Positions 45,010-54,073 of a DNA stretch of 64,000 bases are shown here, in pieces. The stretch is from Sphingobacterium wenxiniae (GTDB lineage Bacteria; Bacteroidota; Bacteroidia; Sphingobacteriales; Sphingobacteriaceae). The notes under the pieces were generated by a model. That model searched no databases. It had not been told where the DNA came from and saw only the letters and a program-made list of their open reading frames with translations. Positions within the stretch are counted from its first letter, which is position 1. Each line of letters begins with the position of its first letter. The position numbers and the translations under genes are program-made. The stretch lies in the NCBI RefSeq assembly GCF_900116225.1, contig NZ_FOZZ01000001.1:372001-436000 (forward strand), read 5' to 3'.

Positions 45010-46215
45010 ATGAAAAGAGCCATTTATACTGTATTATTGCTTTCTGCTTTAAATACCCAAGCACAAACCGATTCTACGGTTTATTTCCAAGTCAAACAAA
45101 CGGTGGAGGCCGTACAAGCAGCACATGCCCCTGACAAACGTACAAAATTGGTTGAAATCATAGAAGCAGAGGCTTCGTCCAATACGTATATCATCCAAAC
45201 AACGGAAAAAGACATCCAAAAGCAATTACAACATGATTTATCCAGCATCGAAGGGAAATTAACAGTTGAGCTACTCCCCCATGAAGCTGTAAAAGATCGA
45301 CCTTATGGCATCATCAACCTTTCAGTAGCAAACCTTCGCACAAAACCCAGCCATGCGGCTGAAATGGCAACACAGATATTATTAGGCACACAAGTTGATC
45401 TGTTACAGAAAGACGGCAGCGATTACCGTGTACGCACACCCGAAGGTTATATCGCTTGGGTACCAACCTCATCTGTCGTGCCTATGAATGCCGTAGAAGT
45501 AGAAAATTGGAAAGGAAGCCAAAAGATTATTTACACTAATGAATTTGGTCGTTCCTATTCCCAAGCCGACATAAAAAGTCAGCGTGTTTCTGATTTAGTA
45601 TACGGCAATATATTGGTACTGCAAGGCGAAGAGAAAGATTTTTATAAAGTCATTTATCCTGATAAAAGAATCGCTTTCATTCCTAAAGCAGAAGCTACAT
45701 CTTTTGAACAATGGCTTAGTACACGTGAAGCCACAACGGAGAACATCCTAAAAAGTGCCAAGACTATGCTCGGATTACCCTATTTATGGGGTGGTACATC
45801 GGTGAAGGGAGTCGATTGTAGCGGTTTCACCAAAACATCTTTCTATATGAACGGGTATATTATTCCACGAGATGCTTCCCAACAGGTGTTGCATGGGGAA
45901 CCTATAGATATCTTGGATGAAAACCGTGATTTTTCTGCTGAAAAAGCGATGAAAAACCTTAAACCAGCAGATCTTTTATTTTTTGCAGCTGGAAAACACA
46001 ATAATCCAGATGCACGTGTAACTCACGTAGCACTTTATATTGGCAACGGTGAATTTATACATGCTGCAGGAACAGTGCGCATCAATAGTATGCTAAAAGA
46101 TGCGGACAATTACGATGACTTCCAAACACGTACTGTTGTTGCTGCTCGTCGCTACGTAGGTTCCTCAGATAAAGCCATCAAAAAAATAGAAGAAAGCAAA
46201 TATTATAATAAGTAA
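45010..46215 (+). CDS. NlpC/P60 endopeptidase with SH3 domains, YkfC-like
   Basis: 401 aa. Signal peptide 1-18 (NTQAQ). SH3-like domains about 95-230 (GIINLSVANLRTKP...) and NlpC/P60 domain about 240-390 with catalytic Cys270 in GVDCSGF and His339/His351. This build is that of gamma-D-glutamyl-L-diamino-acid endopeptidases (YkfC), which trim murein peptides. The dipeptide epimerase starts 40 bp after the stop, matching the known L-Ala-D/L-Glu utilisation pair. Confidence 0.88.
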   Translation: MKRAIYTVLLLSALNTQAQTDSTVYFQVKQTVEAVQAAHAPDKRTKLVEIIEAEASSNTYIIQTTEKDIQKQLQHDLSSIEGKLTVELLPHEAVKDRPYGIINLSVANLRTKPSHAAEMATQILLGTQVDLLQKDGSDYRVRTPEGYIAWVPTSSVVPMNAVEVENWKGSQKIIYTNEFGRSYSQADIKSQRVSDLVYGNILVLQGEEKDFYKVIYPDKRIAFIPKAEATSFEQWLSTREATTENILKSAKTMLGLPYLWGGTSVKGVDCSGFTKTSFYMNGYIIPRDASQQVLHGEPIDILDENRDFSAEKAMKNLKPADLLFFAAGKHNNPDARVTHVALYIGNGEFIHAAGTVRINSMLKDADNYDDFQTRTVVAARRYVGSSDKAIKKIEESKYYNK

Positions 46216-46255
46216 AAAGTTAATCATTCAATTGTAGAGGAACAACAAATCGGAT

Positions 46256-47320
46256 ATGACGACACCACAGTGGCAAACAAAAAGAATGGGTAAATTTACC
46301 CTCCGTTTCAGGCCTTTCACCTTAGAAATGCGACATGTGTTCACGGTAGCTTCCTTTAGTCGTACGACTACGCCGGTCGTACTGACTGAGCTGGAATACG
46401 AAGGAATCATCGGCTATGGAGAGGCAAGTATGCCCCCTTACCTCGGCGAATCACAAGAAAGTGTTATCAGCTTTCTTAACAAGATCGACTTATCACATTT
46501 CGACAGTCCCTTTCAGACAGAAGAAATCCTACATTATGTAGATAACATACAAGAGAAAAACACCGCAGCAAAAGCAGCCGTCGATATTGCGCTCCATGAT
46601 TTACTCGGCAAATTGATGGGACAGCCTTTTTACAAGATTTGGGGCTTAACCCCTGAATTAATTCCACCTACATCATACACTATCGGTATCGACACCGAGG
46701 ATATGATTCGCAAGAAAGTAGCCGAAGCAGGTCAATTTAAAATACTGAAAGTAAAACTCGGCCTAGAAACTGACAAAATGATTATTGACACGATTCGTTC
46801 TGTCACCGATGTCCCACTTTGTGCAGACATCAACCAAGGCTGGAAAAACAAGGAAGAAGCTCTTGAGATGACGCATTGGCTAGCAGAAAGGGATGTTGTG
46901 TTCCTCGAACAGCCTATGCCGAAGGAGCAAATTGATGATATGGCTTGGCTGACCGAACGCTCTCCCATCCCTACCATTGCGGACGAGGGTTGTCAACGCT
47001 ATAACGATATCGTCAAATTACAAGGGGTATACACGGGAATCAATATCAAGCTCATGAAGTGTACGGGTATGCGAGAGGCCAAGAAAATGGCGGAACTAGC
47101 ACGAGCATTGGACATGAAAGTTATGTTGGGTTGTATGACCGAAACATCTTGTGCTATTTCTGCTGCTGCTCAATTAGCACCTTTGGTAGATTGGGCAGAT
47201 TTAGATGGCGCTTTGCTCATCGGCAATGATATTTTCGATGGAATGCAAGTCGAAAATGGCTTGTGCAGGCTCTCGGAAGAGCCAGGAATAGGTATCCGAA
47301 AAAAGCAACTAACTTTATAA
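46256..47320 (+). CDS. Dipeptide epimerase (L-Ala-D/L-Glu epimerase type, enolase superfamily)
   Basis: 354 aa. Catalytic KxK lysines 165/167 (ILKVKLG), metal ligands Asp191, Glu218, Asp243 and base Lys268 are all seen. It epimerises L-Ala-D-Glu to L-Ala-L-Glu in the cytoplasm. With the YkfC-like gene it completes murein tripeptide recycling. ATG 46286 is an alternative start. A terminator follows, so the SusCD pair downstream is a separate unit. Confidence 0.87.
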   Translation: MTTPQWQTKRMGKFTLRFRPFTLEMRHVFTVASFSRTTTPVVLTELEYEGIIGYGEASMPPYLGESQESVISFLNKIDLSHFDSPFQTEEILHYVDNIQEKNTAAKAAVDIALHDLLGKLMGQPFYKIWGLTPELIPPTSYTIGIDTEDMIRKKVAEAGQFKILKVKLGLETDKMIIDTIRSVTDVPLCADINQGWKNKEEALEMTHWLAERDVVFLEQPMPKEQIDDMAWLTERSPIPTIADEGCQRYNDIVKLQGVYTGINIKLMKCTGMREAKKMAELARALDMKVMLGCMTETSCAISAAAQLAPLVDWADLDGALLIGNDIFDGMQVENGLCRLSEEPGIGIRKKQLTL

Positions 47321-47330
47321 AATCAAGAAT

Positions 47331-47379
47331 ACCTTTTACATTTCATTTCTTACAGGAAATCGTAGAAGGTGTTTTTTTT
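47331..47379 (+). terminator. Terminator after the dipeptide epimerase
   Basis: ACCTT..TAC..ATTTC pairs with GAAAT..GTA..AAGGT (47331-47346 with 47356-47370) with small bulges, then eight T (47372-47379). Confidence 0.75.
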
Positions 47380-47450
47380 GTACATTATTCTACACACCAC
47401 ATACTATTCGAAAAATAATTCGGATTTAAAAACATTTTTATATACAAAAT

Positions 47451-47481
47451 TTTGACAACATAAAATATTAACTTAACTTTC
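47451..47481 (+). promoter_or_regulatory. Promoter of the third susC
   Basis: TTTG at 47451-47454, 19-nt spacer, TAACTTTC at 47474-47481, 25 nt upstream of the start codon. Confidence 0.7.
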
Positions 47482-47506
47482 AATTCTAATAAACTAAATC
47501 TCATTT

Positions 47507-50500
47507 ATGATGAAGAGACATGTACTAACTTCCATGTGCATTATTGCCTGCAGTGCCATGCAGGTTGTCAATGCACAGCAAATGTCGGTTGCGGGGAAAG
47601 TAACCGACAGCGAGGGGAAACCTATCTCGGGTGTTACCCTCACCATCAAGGGCACAAGCCAAGGAACCTCAACCAATGAAAGTGGCCTATTTACTCTTAA
47701 TGCAAATTCCAATGCTACACTTATCATCAGCGCAGTAGGCTATCAAACTCAGGAGATACCTTTAGCCGGTCGAAACACCTTAAATATTGCCTTAAAAACC
47801 GATGAAAGGGGCATCGATGAAGTGATGGTCGTTGCCTATGGTACAGCAACAAGAGCCTCATTTACGGGTTCAGCTGCGACAGTAAGCTCTCAAGAAATCA
47901 AAGATAACCCTAAACCTTCGTTTCAAGAGGCACTCATTGGCAAAGTGCCCGGACTTCAAGTTACAACAACATCTGGACAGGCTGGGGCAACACCTGAGAT
48001 ACGTATCCGTGGTATCGGTTCTATGAATGCCTCCAATTCCCCTTTATATGTAATTGATGGTGTCCCAGTGATTTCTGGTAGTGTAGGACAAATGTCTGAC
48101 TACGTTTCTGGAAGTTCCAACAATGTACTGGCTACATTAAATCCCAATGACATTGAATCAGTCACAGTCTTAAAAGATGCAGCAGCTTCTGCATTATATG
48201 GTTCACGGGCTGCCAACGGAGTCATCATTGTCACAACCAAACAAGGAAAACAAGGAAAACCTAAAATTGACCTACGTTCTTCTATCAGTATGACGCCATC
48301 ATGGGCTACAGATAACTGGGAAGTTGCTGGTCCACAAGAACAAATAAATACACTATATCGTATATTGCATGACTCTCGTACTTCCAGTGGCCAATCTGAT
48401 GAAGCAGCAAATCAATGGGTATTGAATCGCTTTAATAATAATTTTGGTCGACATGGTTATGAATTTAGTACTAATGGACCAGGACTGTATGAAAATGTAA
48501 ATATCAAAGGTAGAACGGATGGGATAGAAAATCGTGACGGACGTTATTTCGATTGGGATAATGCCTTGTTCAGAACAGGTATTTTCCAAACGAACGACCT
48601 TTCAGTAAGTGGTGCAACAGAAACTACGCGCTATTATACATCGCTTGGATATACACAGGATAAAAGCCGTATGATTCAAAACGATTATAATAGAATAGGC
48701 GGAAGGGTAAACTTAACACAAAAAATTGGCAAATATCTAGAGTTTGGATCGAACGTAAGCCTAGCCCACCAAAAAACAATAGGACTAAATGACACACGCA
48801 ACACGGGCACAAACTACCTTATGCAAACCCGGAATTTGCTATGGCCTTTCTACTGGCCTACAGATTATAAAACAGGAGATGAATACTCTGCCCGTTATGG
48901 TTCATTAGCTTATAACCCTCTATATTATAACAAAGAATGGGAAAATGCTGCTAAGTCTAGAAAAATTTCAGCCGTAGAATCCTTAACATTAAGGCTTCTA
49001 CCAGAGTTAAGTATAAAAACGATTTTCTCTTATGACGACACAGAAACAAAGGATCACCTATACTACAGTGCTAAACACTATACAGGTCAGTCCACTAACG
49101 GTGTCGTTCATGAAATGTCTACAAATACCATGAAAATGGTATCTTCCACTACGGCCAATTATAACAAAACCTTTCAAAGTCATAATATCGATGCCTTGGT
49201 TGGTTTCGAAGCGGAAAAGAACAATACAGAGTTTATCCGGGCAACTGGTAGAAACCTCCCTTCATCAGCTCTTCATACTGTAGCAACAGCAGGCGAATTG
49301 GAAGCAAGTGCCTACAGCTGGGGTAACAATATGATGTCTGTACTTTCGAGATTGCAATATAACTATAATGAAAAATATTACGCTTCAGCTTCGTTCAGAA
49401 GAGACGGTTCTTCACGTTTGGGGCCGGAAAATCGTTGGGGTAATTTTTGGTCTATTGCTGGTTCGTGGCGATTAAACAACGAAGCCTTCTTGAAAGAGAT
49501 TACAGCCATAGATGATTTGCGCATCAAAGCATCCTATGGTGTAAACGGAACTTTACCCACTTCAAACTTCGGTTGGCGCGCTATGACCAGTTATACAAAT
49601 CGTTATATGGAGCAAGCTGGTGGAGGATTATCGAATGTTGCTGATCCAAGTCTAACTTGGGAAACAAACTACCAGACGAATATAGGCGTGGAGTTCGGTT
49701 TATTTGCCAATAAGTTATTTGGTAGTGTAGAGTATTTTAACAGAGATTCAAAAAACCTTTTACAAAATGTCCCTATTTCCACCATCACAGGATTTTCTTC
49801 CACATTGAAAAATGTTGGTCAAATCAATAATAAAGGATGGGAATTCTTAATAGGTTCTGACATCATAAAAAAGAATGACTGGCGCTGGAGTGCAAGTCTC
49901 AACGGAACATTTCTTAGCTCTAAAGTAGTTAAGCTTTACGCTGCAGAAGGAGAAGAACAAGGTCAAGATATTATCTGGAATGATCCTACAGGAGGCGACG
50001 CTCGCACGCGCTTTATTTATCGAGAAGGTGAATCTACATTGGCCTTTTTTGGTATTGAATGGGCTGGCGTTGACCAAACCAATGGTAAAAACATGTGGTT
50101 TGTAAACAATCCTGATGATCCAACCGATGGCGACTTTTTAATTGATGGACGTGGTGTCAGTTTGGATTATCGAAAAGCGCAGCGTGTCATCATGGGAGAT
50201 GCAAATCCTAAAATGTATGGAGGAATAAATACCGATGTAGAATACAAAGGTATTTCTGTGGGGCTAAATTTCATCTACAAGATAGGCGGAAAATTATATG
50301 ACGCTTCTTCACGTGACGTTGCAGATGATGGTTATTATTGGGAACGCATTCGCTCTCAATATTTTATTGACGAGACTTGGACCGATATTAAAGAAAGCGG
50401 AAGCTTACCTAAAGTTTCTGGGCAAGATTTAGAAGATGTAAACCAAGTGAGTAGCCGACACCTCTATGATGCTTCTTTTTTGAGACTACGTAACATTTCC

Positions 50501-50695
50501 CTGGCTTACCGAATTCCTGCCAGCTTCACAAAAAAAGCAGGTATTAACAGTGCTCGTATTTATTTTAATGGAGCAAATCTACTAACGTTCTCTAAATATA
50601 AACATGCTGACCCAGAAGTCAACAATTATGGAACACGTGGTTGGGAAACGCCGATGGGAAAGACCTACACATTTGGACTAGAATTTAGTTTTTAA
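47507..50695 (+). CDS. SusC/RagA-family TonB-dependent transporter
   Basis: 1062 aa. Signal peptide (about 1-24, ending VNAQ), a carboxypeptidase-like domain (SVAGKVTDSEGKPISGVTL), hinge DEVMVVAYGTATRASFTGSA, plug (SPLYVIDGVPV, SVTVLKDAAASALYGSRAANG) and barrel ending YTFGLEFSF. Variant hinge MVVAYGTA differs from the usual VVVGYGTQ. Follows a murein-peptide operon but has its own promoter. Substrate unknown. Confidence 0.94.
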   Translation: MMKRHVLTSMCIIACSAMQVVNAQQMSVAGKVTDSEGKPISGVTLTIKGTSQGTSTNESGLFTLNANSNATLIISAVGYQTQEIPLAGRNTLNIALKTDERGIDEVMVVAYGTATRASFTGSAATVSSQEIKDNPKPSFQEALIGKVPGLQVTTTSGQAGATPEIRIRGIGSMNASNSPLYVIDGVPVISGSVGQMSDYVSGSSNNVLATLNPNDIESVTVLKDAAASALYGSRAANGVIIVTTKQGKQGKPKIDLRSSISMTPSWATDNWEVAGPQEQINTLYRILHDSRTSSGQSDEAANQWVLNRFNNNFGRHGYEFSTNGPGLYENVNIKGRTDGIENRDGRYFDWDNALFRTGIFQTNDLSVSGATETTRYYTSLGYTQDKSRMIQNDYNRIGGRVNLTQKIGKYLEFGSNVSLAHQKTIGLNDTRNTGTNYLMQTRNLLWPFYWPTDYKTGDEYSARYGSLAYNPLYYNKEWENAAKSRKISAVESLTLRLLPELSIKTIFSYDDTETKDHLYYSAKHYTGQSTNGVVHEMSTNTMKMVSSTTANYNKTFQSHNIDALVGFEAEKNNTEFIRATGRNLPSSALHTVATAGELEASAYSWGNNMMSVLSRLQYNYNEKYYASASFRRDGSSRLGPENRWGNFWSIAGSWRLNNEAFLKEITAIDDLRIKASYGVNGTLPTSNFGWRAMTSYTNRYMEQAGGGLSNVADPSLTWETNYQTNIGVEFGLFANKLFGSVEYFNRDSKNLLQNVPISTITGFSSTLKNVGQINNKGWEFLIGSDIIKKNDWRWSASLNGTFLSSKVVKLYAAEGEEQGQDIIWNDPTGGDARTRFIYREGESTLAFFGIEWAGVDQTNGKNMWFVNNPDDPTDGDFLIDGRGVSLDYRKAQRVIMGDANPKMYGGINTDVEYKGISVGLNFIYKIGGKLYDASSRDVADDGYYWERIRSQYFIDETWTDIKESGSLPKVSGQDLEDVNQVSSRHLYDASFLRLRNISLAYRIPASFTKKAGINSARIYFNGANLLTFSKYKHADPEVNNYGTRGWETPMGKTYTFGLEFSF

Positions 50696-50715
50696 TATAC
50701 GAGAGGAGCAAAAAA

Positions 50716-52173
50716 ATGAAAAAGCTACATATTATATTATTATCTATAGGAATTATTTTTGCAAGTTCCTGTAAAGATTTTTTGGATGTCAAGCCTACAA
50801 ACTCTGGTGACGCGGCAACATCCATACAGACAGCACAAGATGCTCAAGTTATCCTAACTGGAATCATGAGTAAAATGGCTGATGGCAGTTACTATGGACG
50901 TAATTTTCCTTTGTATGCTGATGTTAAAGGTGGTGATTTAGCCGTGTTCAGTCAAGGACGTGGCTACGATTACCTATATGCATATAATCATGCAGAAGCA
51001 ACCAACACATATTCTGGCGTATGGTCGCAAGGGTATCACATTATCGCTCAGATCAACAATTTAATTGAAAGCATAGAAAAGTTAGAGGAAGGAGGAACTT
51101 CCGAGAATTTCAACAACTTCAAGGGACAAGCACTGACCGCACGTGCTGTCATCTATTTCGACTTGGTTCGCCTATACGGAAAATCCTATGATGATGACAA
51201 ATCCGCTTATGGAGTTCCAAACGTAACAACCATGTTGGAAGCGAGTGCACAAGAACTACGTGCTACCGTGGAGGAAAATTACACACAGATTCTAAAAGAT
51301 TTAAAAGAAGCTGAACCTTTATTGGCGAAAACCAAAACAAACGGTTTTATAAATTACTATGCTAATAAAGCTATGCAAGCCCGCGTATATTTGTACATGC
51401 AGGACTATCCTAATGCATTAGCTGCTTCTGAAGAGATTATCAGCAGTGGTGGCTATCAGTTGTATACCAATGAAGATTGGACAACTTCATGGACAAGGCA
51501 GTTTGGCAGCGAATCAATTTTTGAATTAGGTATCTTTCCAAGCGAAGGAGATTTAATCAACTCCTCTTTAGGAGCTTATTTCCGTAGAGCGGGTCACGGG
51601 TCAGCATCTATTTTAGGTTATTTCATGGCAAGTGACAACTTCATCAATCTATTAAATGAAGACGAAGACGATATTCGACATGGTGTTATGTCAAACGACG
51701 AAACATCAGCTACTCGTATGGGTGCGTGTTACAAATATAGTGGAAGTACCGACCTCAAAGGCGATAAGGGAAGTGCTAACAGTACAGCCGTCAACATAAA
51801 AGTTATCCGGCTATCTGAAATCTATCTTATTGCTGCCGAAGCAGCCTTGCATATTGACAAAACAAAAGCTGCAGAATATTTAAATACCATACGAAAAAGA
51901 TCTCCTAATTTGTCTCCCGCAACGGCGAGCAACATTAATCTGGATATCATTGTGGACGAACGTAGTAAGGAATTATTTGGAGAAGGGCATCGTTTCTTTG
52001 ATATGATTCGTTGGAATAAAACGATTGTCTTTAATGATGAGTTGGGGAACTTAGCCATTACTCACAGGCCTAAGCAAATCGACCGTAGTTTCTACAAAAC
52101 ATTACTACCTATCCCAATCAACGAAATTAATGCTAACCCAGGTATTAAAGCACAACAAAATCCGGGGTACTAA
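50716..52173 (+). CDS. SusD/RagB-family binding lipoprotein
   Basis: 485 aa. Lipobox ASSCKDFLDV (Cys19). Family patterns ARAVIYFDLVRLYGKSY and C-terminal RSKELFGEGHRFFDMIRWNKT with LLPIPINEI. Pairs with the SusC gene ending 20 bp upstream. Followed by a strong terminator. Confidence 0.93.
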   Translation: MKKLHIILLSIGIIFASSCKDFLDVKPTNSGDAATSIQTAQDAQVILTGIMSKMADGSYYGRNFPLYADVKGGDLAVFSQGRGYDYLYAYNHAEATNTYSGVWSQGYHIIAQINNLIESIEKLEEGGTSENFNNFKGQALTARAVIYFDLVRLYGKSYDDDKSAYGVPNVTTMLEASAQELRATVEENYTQILKDLKEAEPLLAKTKTNGFINYYANKAMQARVYLYMQDYPNALAASEEIISSGGYQLYTNEDWTTSWTRQFGSESIFELGIFPSEGDLINSSLGAYFRRAGHGSASILGYFMASDNFINLLNEDEDDIRHGVMSNDETSATRMGACYKYSGSTDLKGDKGSANSTAVNIKVIRLSEIYLIAAEAALHIDKTKAAEYLNTIRKRSPNLSPATASNINLDIIVDERSKELFGEGHRFFDMIRWNKTIVFNDELGNLAITHRPKQIDRSFYKTLLPIPINEINANPGIKAQQNPGY

Positions 52174-52220
52174 GCTTTAGACCTTAGTCTATAAGCTGCA
52201 AGCTATGGGCAATACGCAAA

Positions 52221-52258
52221 AAAAAAGAGCTTCCGAAAATTTTCGGAAGCTCTTTTTT
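52221..52258. terminator. Bidirectional terminator
   Basis: 26-bp perfect palindrome (GAGCTTCCGAAAA and its complement) flanked by A- and T-runs; separates the convergent susD and symporter genes. Confidence 0.93.
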
Positions 52259-52304
52259 TAGTATCTCAATACCCACATCTCAATACTCAATACTATTATA
52301 TACT

Positions 52305-53990
52305 CTACCAATAAATAAAATACAACGCTGCTGTAACAAGCGCCACCAACAAAGCACCCGCCACAAATGCACTATGCGATTTGAACATCTTGGTGTCCAC
52401 TTCCAGGCCATTCGGAACAATACCTCTCGCATTGTCAGCTTTACTGATAAAGAACATGCCCATCACACAGATAACGAAAACAATAGCCATCCGATCTAAG
52501 AAAGGTATCTCATACAACCCGCTGGCAGGATTAATAACCGAGAAACCTATGCCGTGCAGAAAAGATAAGTCCATAAAGTTCGGCAAGAATTTCAAAACAC
52601 AGGATAATACAAACCCACCAATCATAGCAAACATGGCCGCATTGGAGGTCGTCTTTTTCCAGAAGAAACCTAATATGAACATGGCAAAAATTCCCGGAGA
52701 AACAAAACCCGTATACTCCTGAATGTACTGGAATCCACCCTTTTTATCAATCCCTAAATGAGGAGCTATAAGTACTGCCATAATCATAGAGACCACAATA
52801 GTGATCTTCCCTGTATTAACCAACTGCTTTTCACTCGCTGTTTTATTGAATACTTTTTGATAGATATCCAAAGAGAAAATTGTGGCAACACTATTAGCTT
52901 TACCCGCAAGCGATGCAACAACAGCTGCCGTCAGCGCCGCAAAAGACAAACCTTTTAGACCAGAAGGCAATAAATTTAATAATACCGGATATGCACGATC
53001 GGCATTTACTTCACCATCCTGCAACATTTCGGTCTGAAATAAACCATCTTTCCACAGCACATAAGCTGCAATACCAGGCAGAACCACAATAATAGGCATT
53101 AAGAGCTTTAAGAAAGCTGCAAACAAAAGACCATTCCGAGCAGTTTTCAAATCAGCACCTAATGCACGTTGTGTGATATACTGATTACAGCCCCAATAAT
53201 TTAGATTTGCTATCCATAATCCACCGATAATCACGGAAAGTCCCGGCAAGTCCAAATAATTTTCATTATCCGTTTTCAGAATCATATGAAAATGCTCCGA
53301 TGCTTTATCCACCATCGTGTTATATCCACTCAGGATACCTTCCCCTCCATAATGCTCGGATACCAGATTCAAAGCCAAATAAGTTGTTGCCAGACCACCC
53401 AAAATGAGAAAAAATACTTGTATCACATCTGTATAGCCAATTACCTTCATTCCCCCCAATGTGATGATAATGGCAAAAATGGCAATAGCGTACATACAGA
53501 ATTCCAGACTGAATCCCGATATACTACTTACCGCCAATGCACCCAGATAGAGAATAGAAGTCAGGTTGACCACAATATAGAGCATCAACCAAAAAATAGC
53601 CATAATCATGGCTACCGTGCCGTTGTAGCGCTTGTGCAAAAACTGCGGCATGGTAAAAATCTTGTTCTTGAGATAAACTGGAATAAAAAACACTGCAACA
53701 ACCAATAAAGTTATCGCTGCCATCCATTCATAAGAAGCAATCGCTAAGCCCATCTTAAAGCCTGACCCACTCATTCCGATGAACTGTTCTGCCGAAATGT
53801 TCGAAGCAATAAGTGAAGCCCCAATAGCCCACCATGTCAACGACCCTTCTGCCAAGAAGTAGTCCTTGGAATCACCACCCGCCAGTTTTGAGCGTTTTTT
53901 ATAATACACCCAAATACCGTAAGATGCTACAACGACAAAATAAAAAAGAAAAACTAAATAATCCGATGTACTGAGAATGTTATTGCCCAT
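52305..53990 (-). CDS. SGLT-type sodium/solute symporter
   Basis: 561 aa with about fourteen membrane helices. Sodium:solute symporter family with the SGLT subfamily features ISAEQFIGMSGSGFKMGLA and GLWIANLNYWGCNQYITQRALGA. Probably imports a monosaccharide with Na+. Monocistronic. The sugar cannot be determined. Confidence 0.88.
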   Translation of the reverse strand: MGNNILSTSDYLVFLFYFVVVASYGIWVYYKKRSKLAGGDSKDYFLAEGSLTWWAIGASLIASNISAEQFIGMSGSGFKMGLAIASYEWMAAITLLVVAVFFIPVYLKNKIFTMPQFLHKRYNGTVAMIMAIFWLMLYIVVNLTSILYLGALAVSSISGFSLEFCMYAIAIFAIIITLGGMKVIGYTDVIQVFFLILGGLATTYLALNLVSEHYGGEGILSGYNTMVDKASEHFHMILKTDNENYLDLPGLSVIIGGLWIANLNYWGCNQYITQRALGADLKTARNGLLFAAFLKLLMPIIVVLPGIAAYVLWKDGLFQTEMLQDGEVNADRAYPVLLNLLPSGLKGLSFAALTAAVVASLAGKANSVATIFSLDIYQKVFNKTASEKQLVNTGKITIVVSMIMAVLIAPHLGIDKKGGFQYIQEYTGFVSPGIFAMFILGFFWKKTTSNAAMFAMIGGFVLSCVLKFLPNFMDLSFLHGIGFSVINPASGLYEIPFLDRMAIVFVICVMGMFFISKADNARGIVPNGLEVDTKMFKSHSAFVAGALLVALVTAALYFIYW

Positions 53991-54073
53991 ATGGTTTAAA
54001 GTTGAATTAGTTTTACTAAAGTAGCAAAAGAAAAATAAATCTTTAAGCTATTTTTATAAAAATAATCCCCGCA

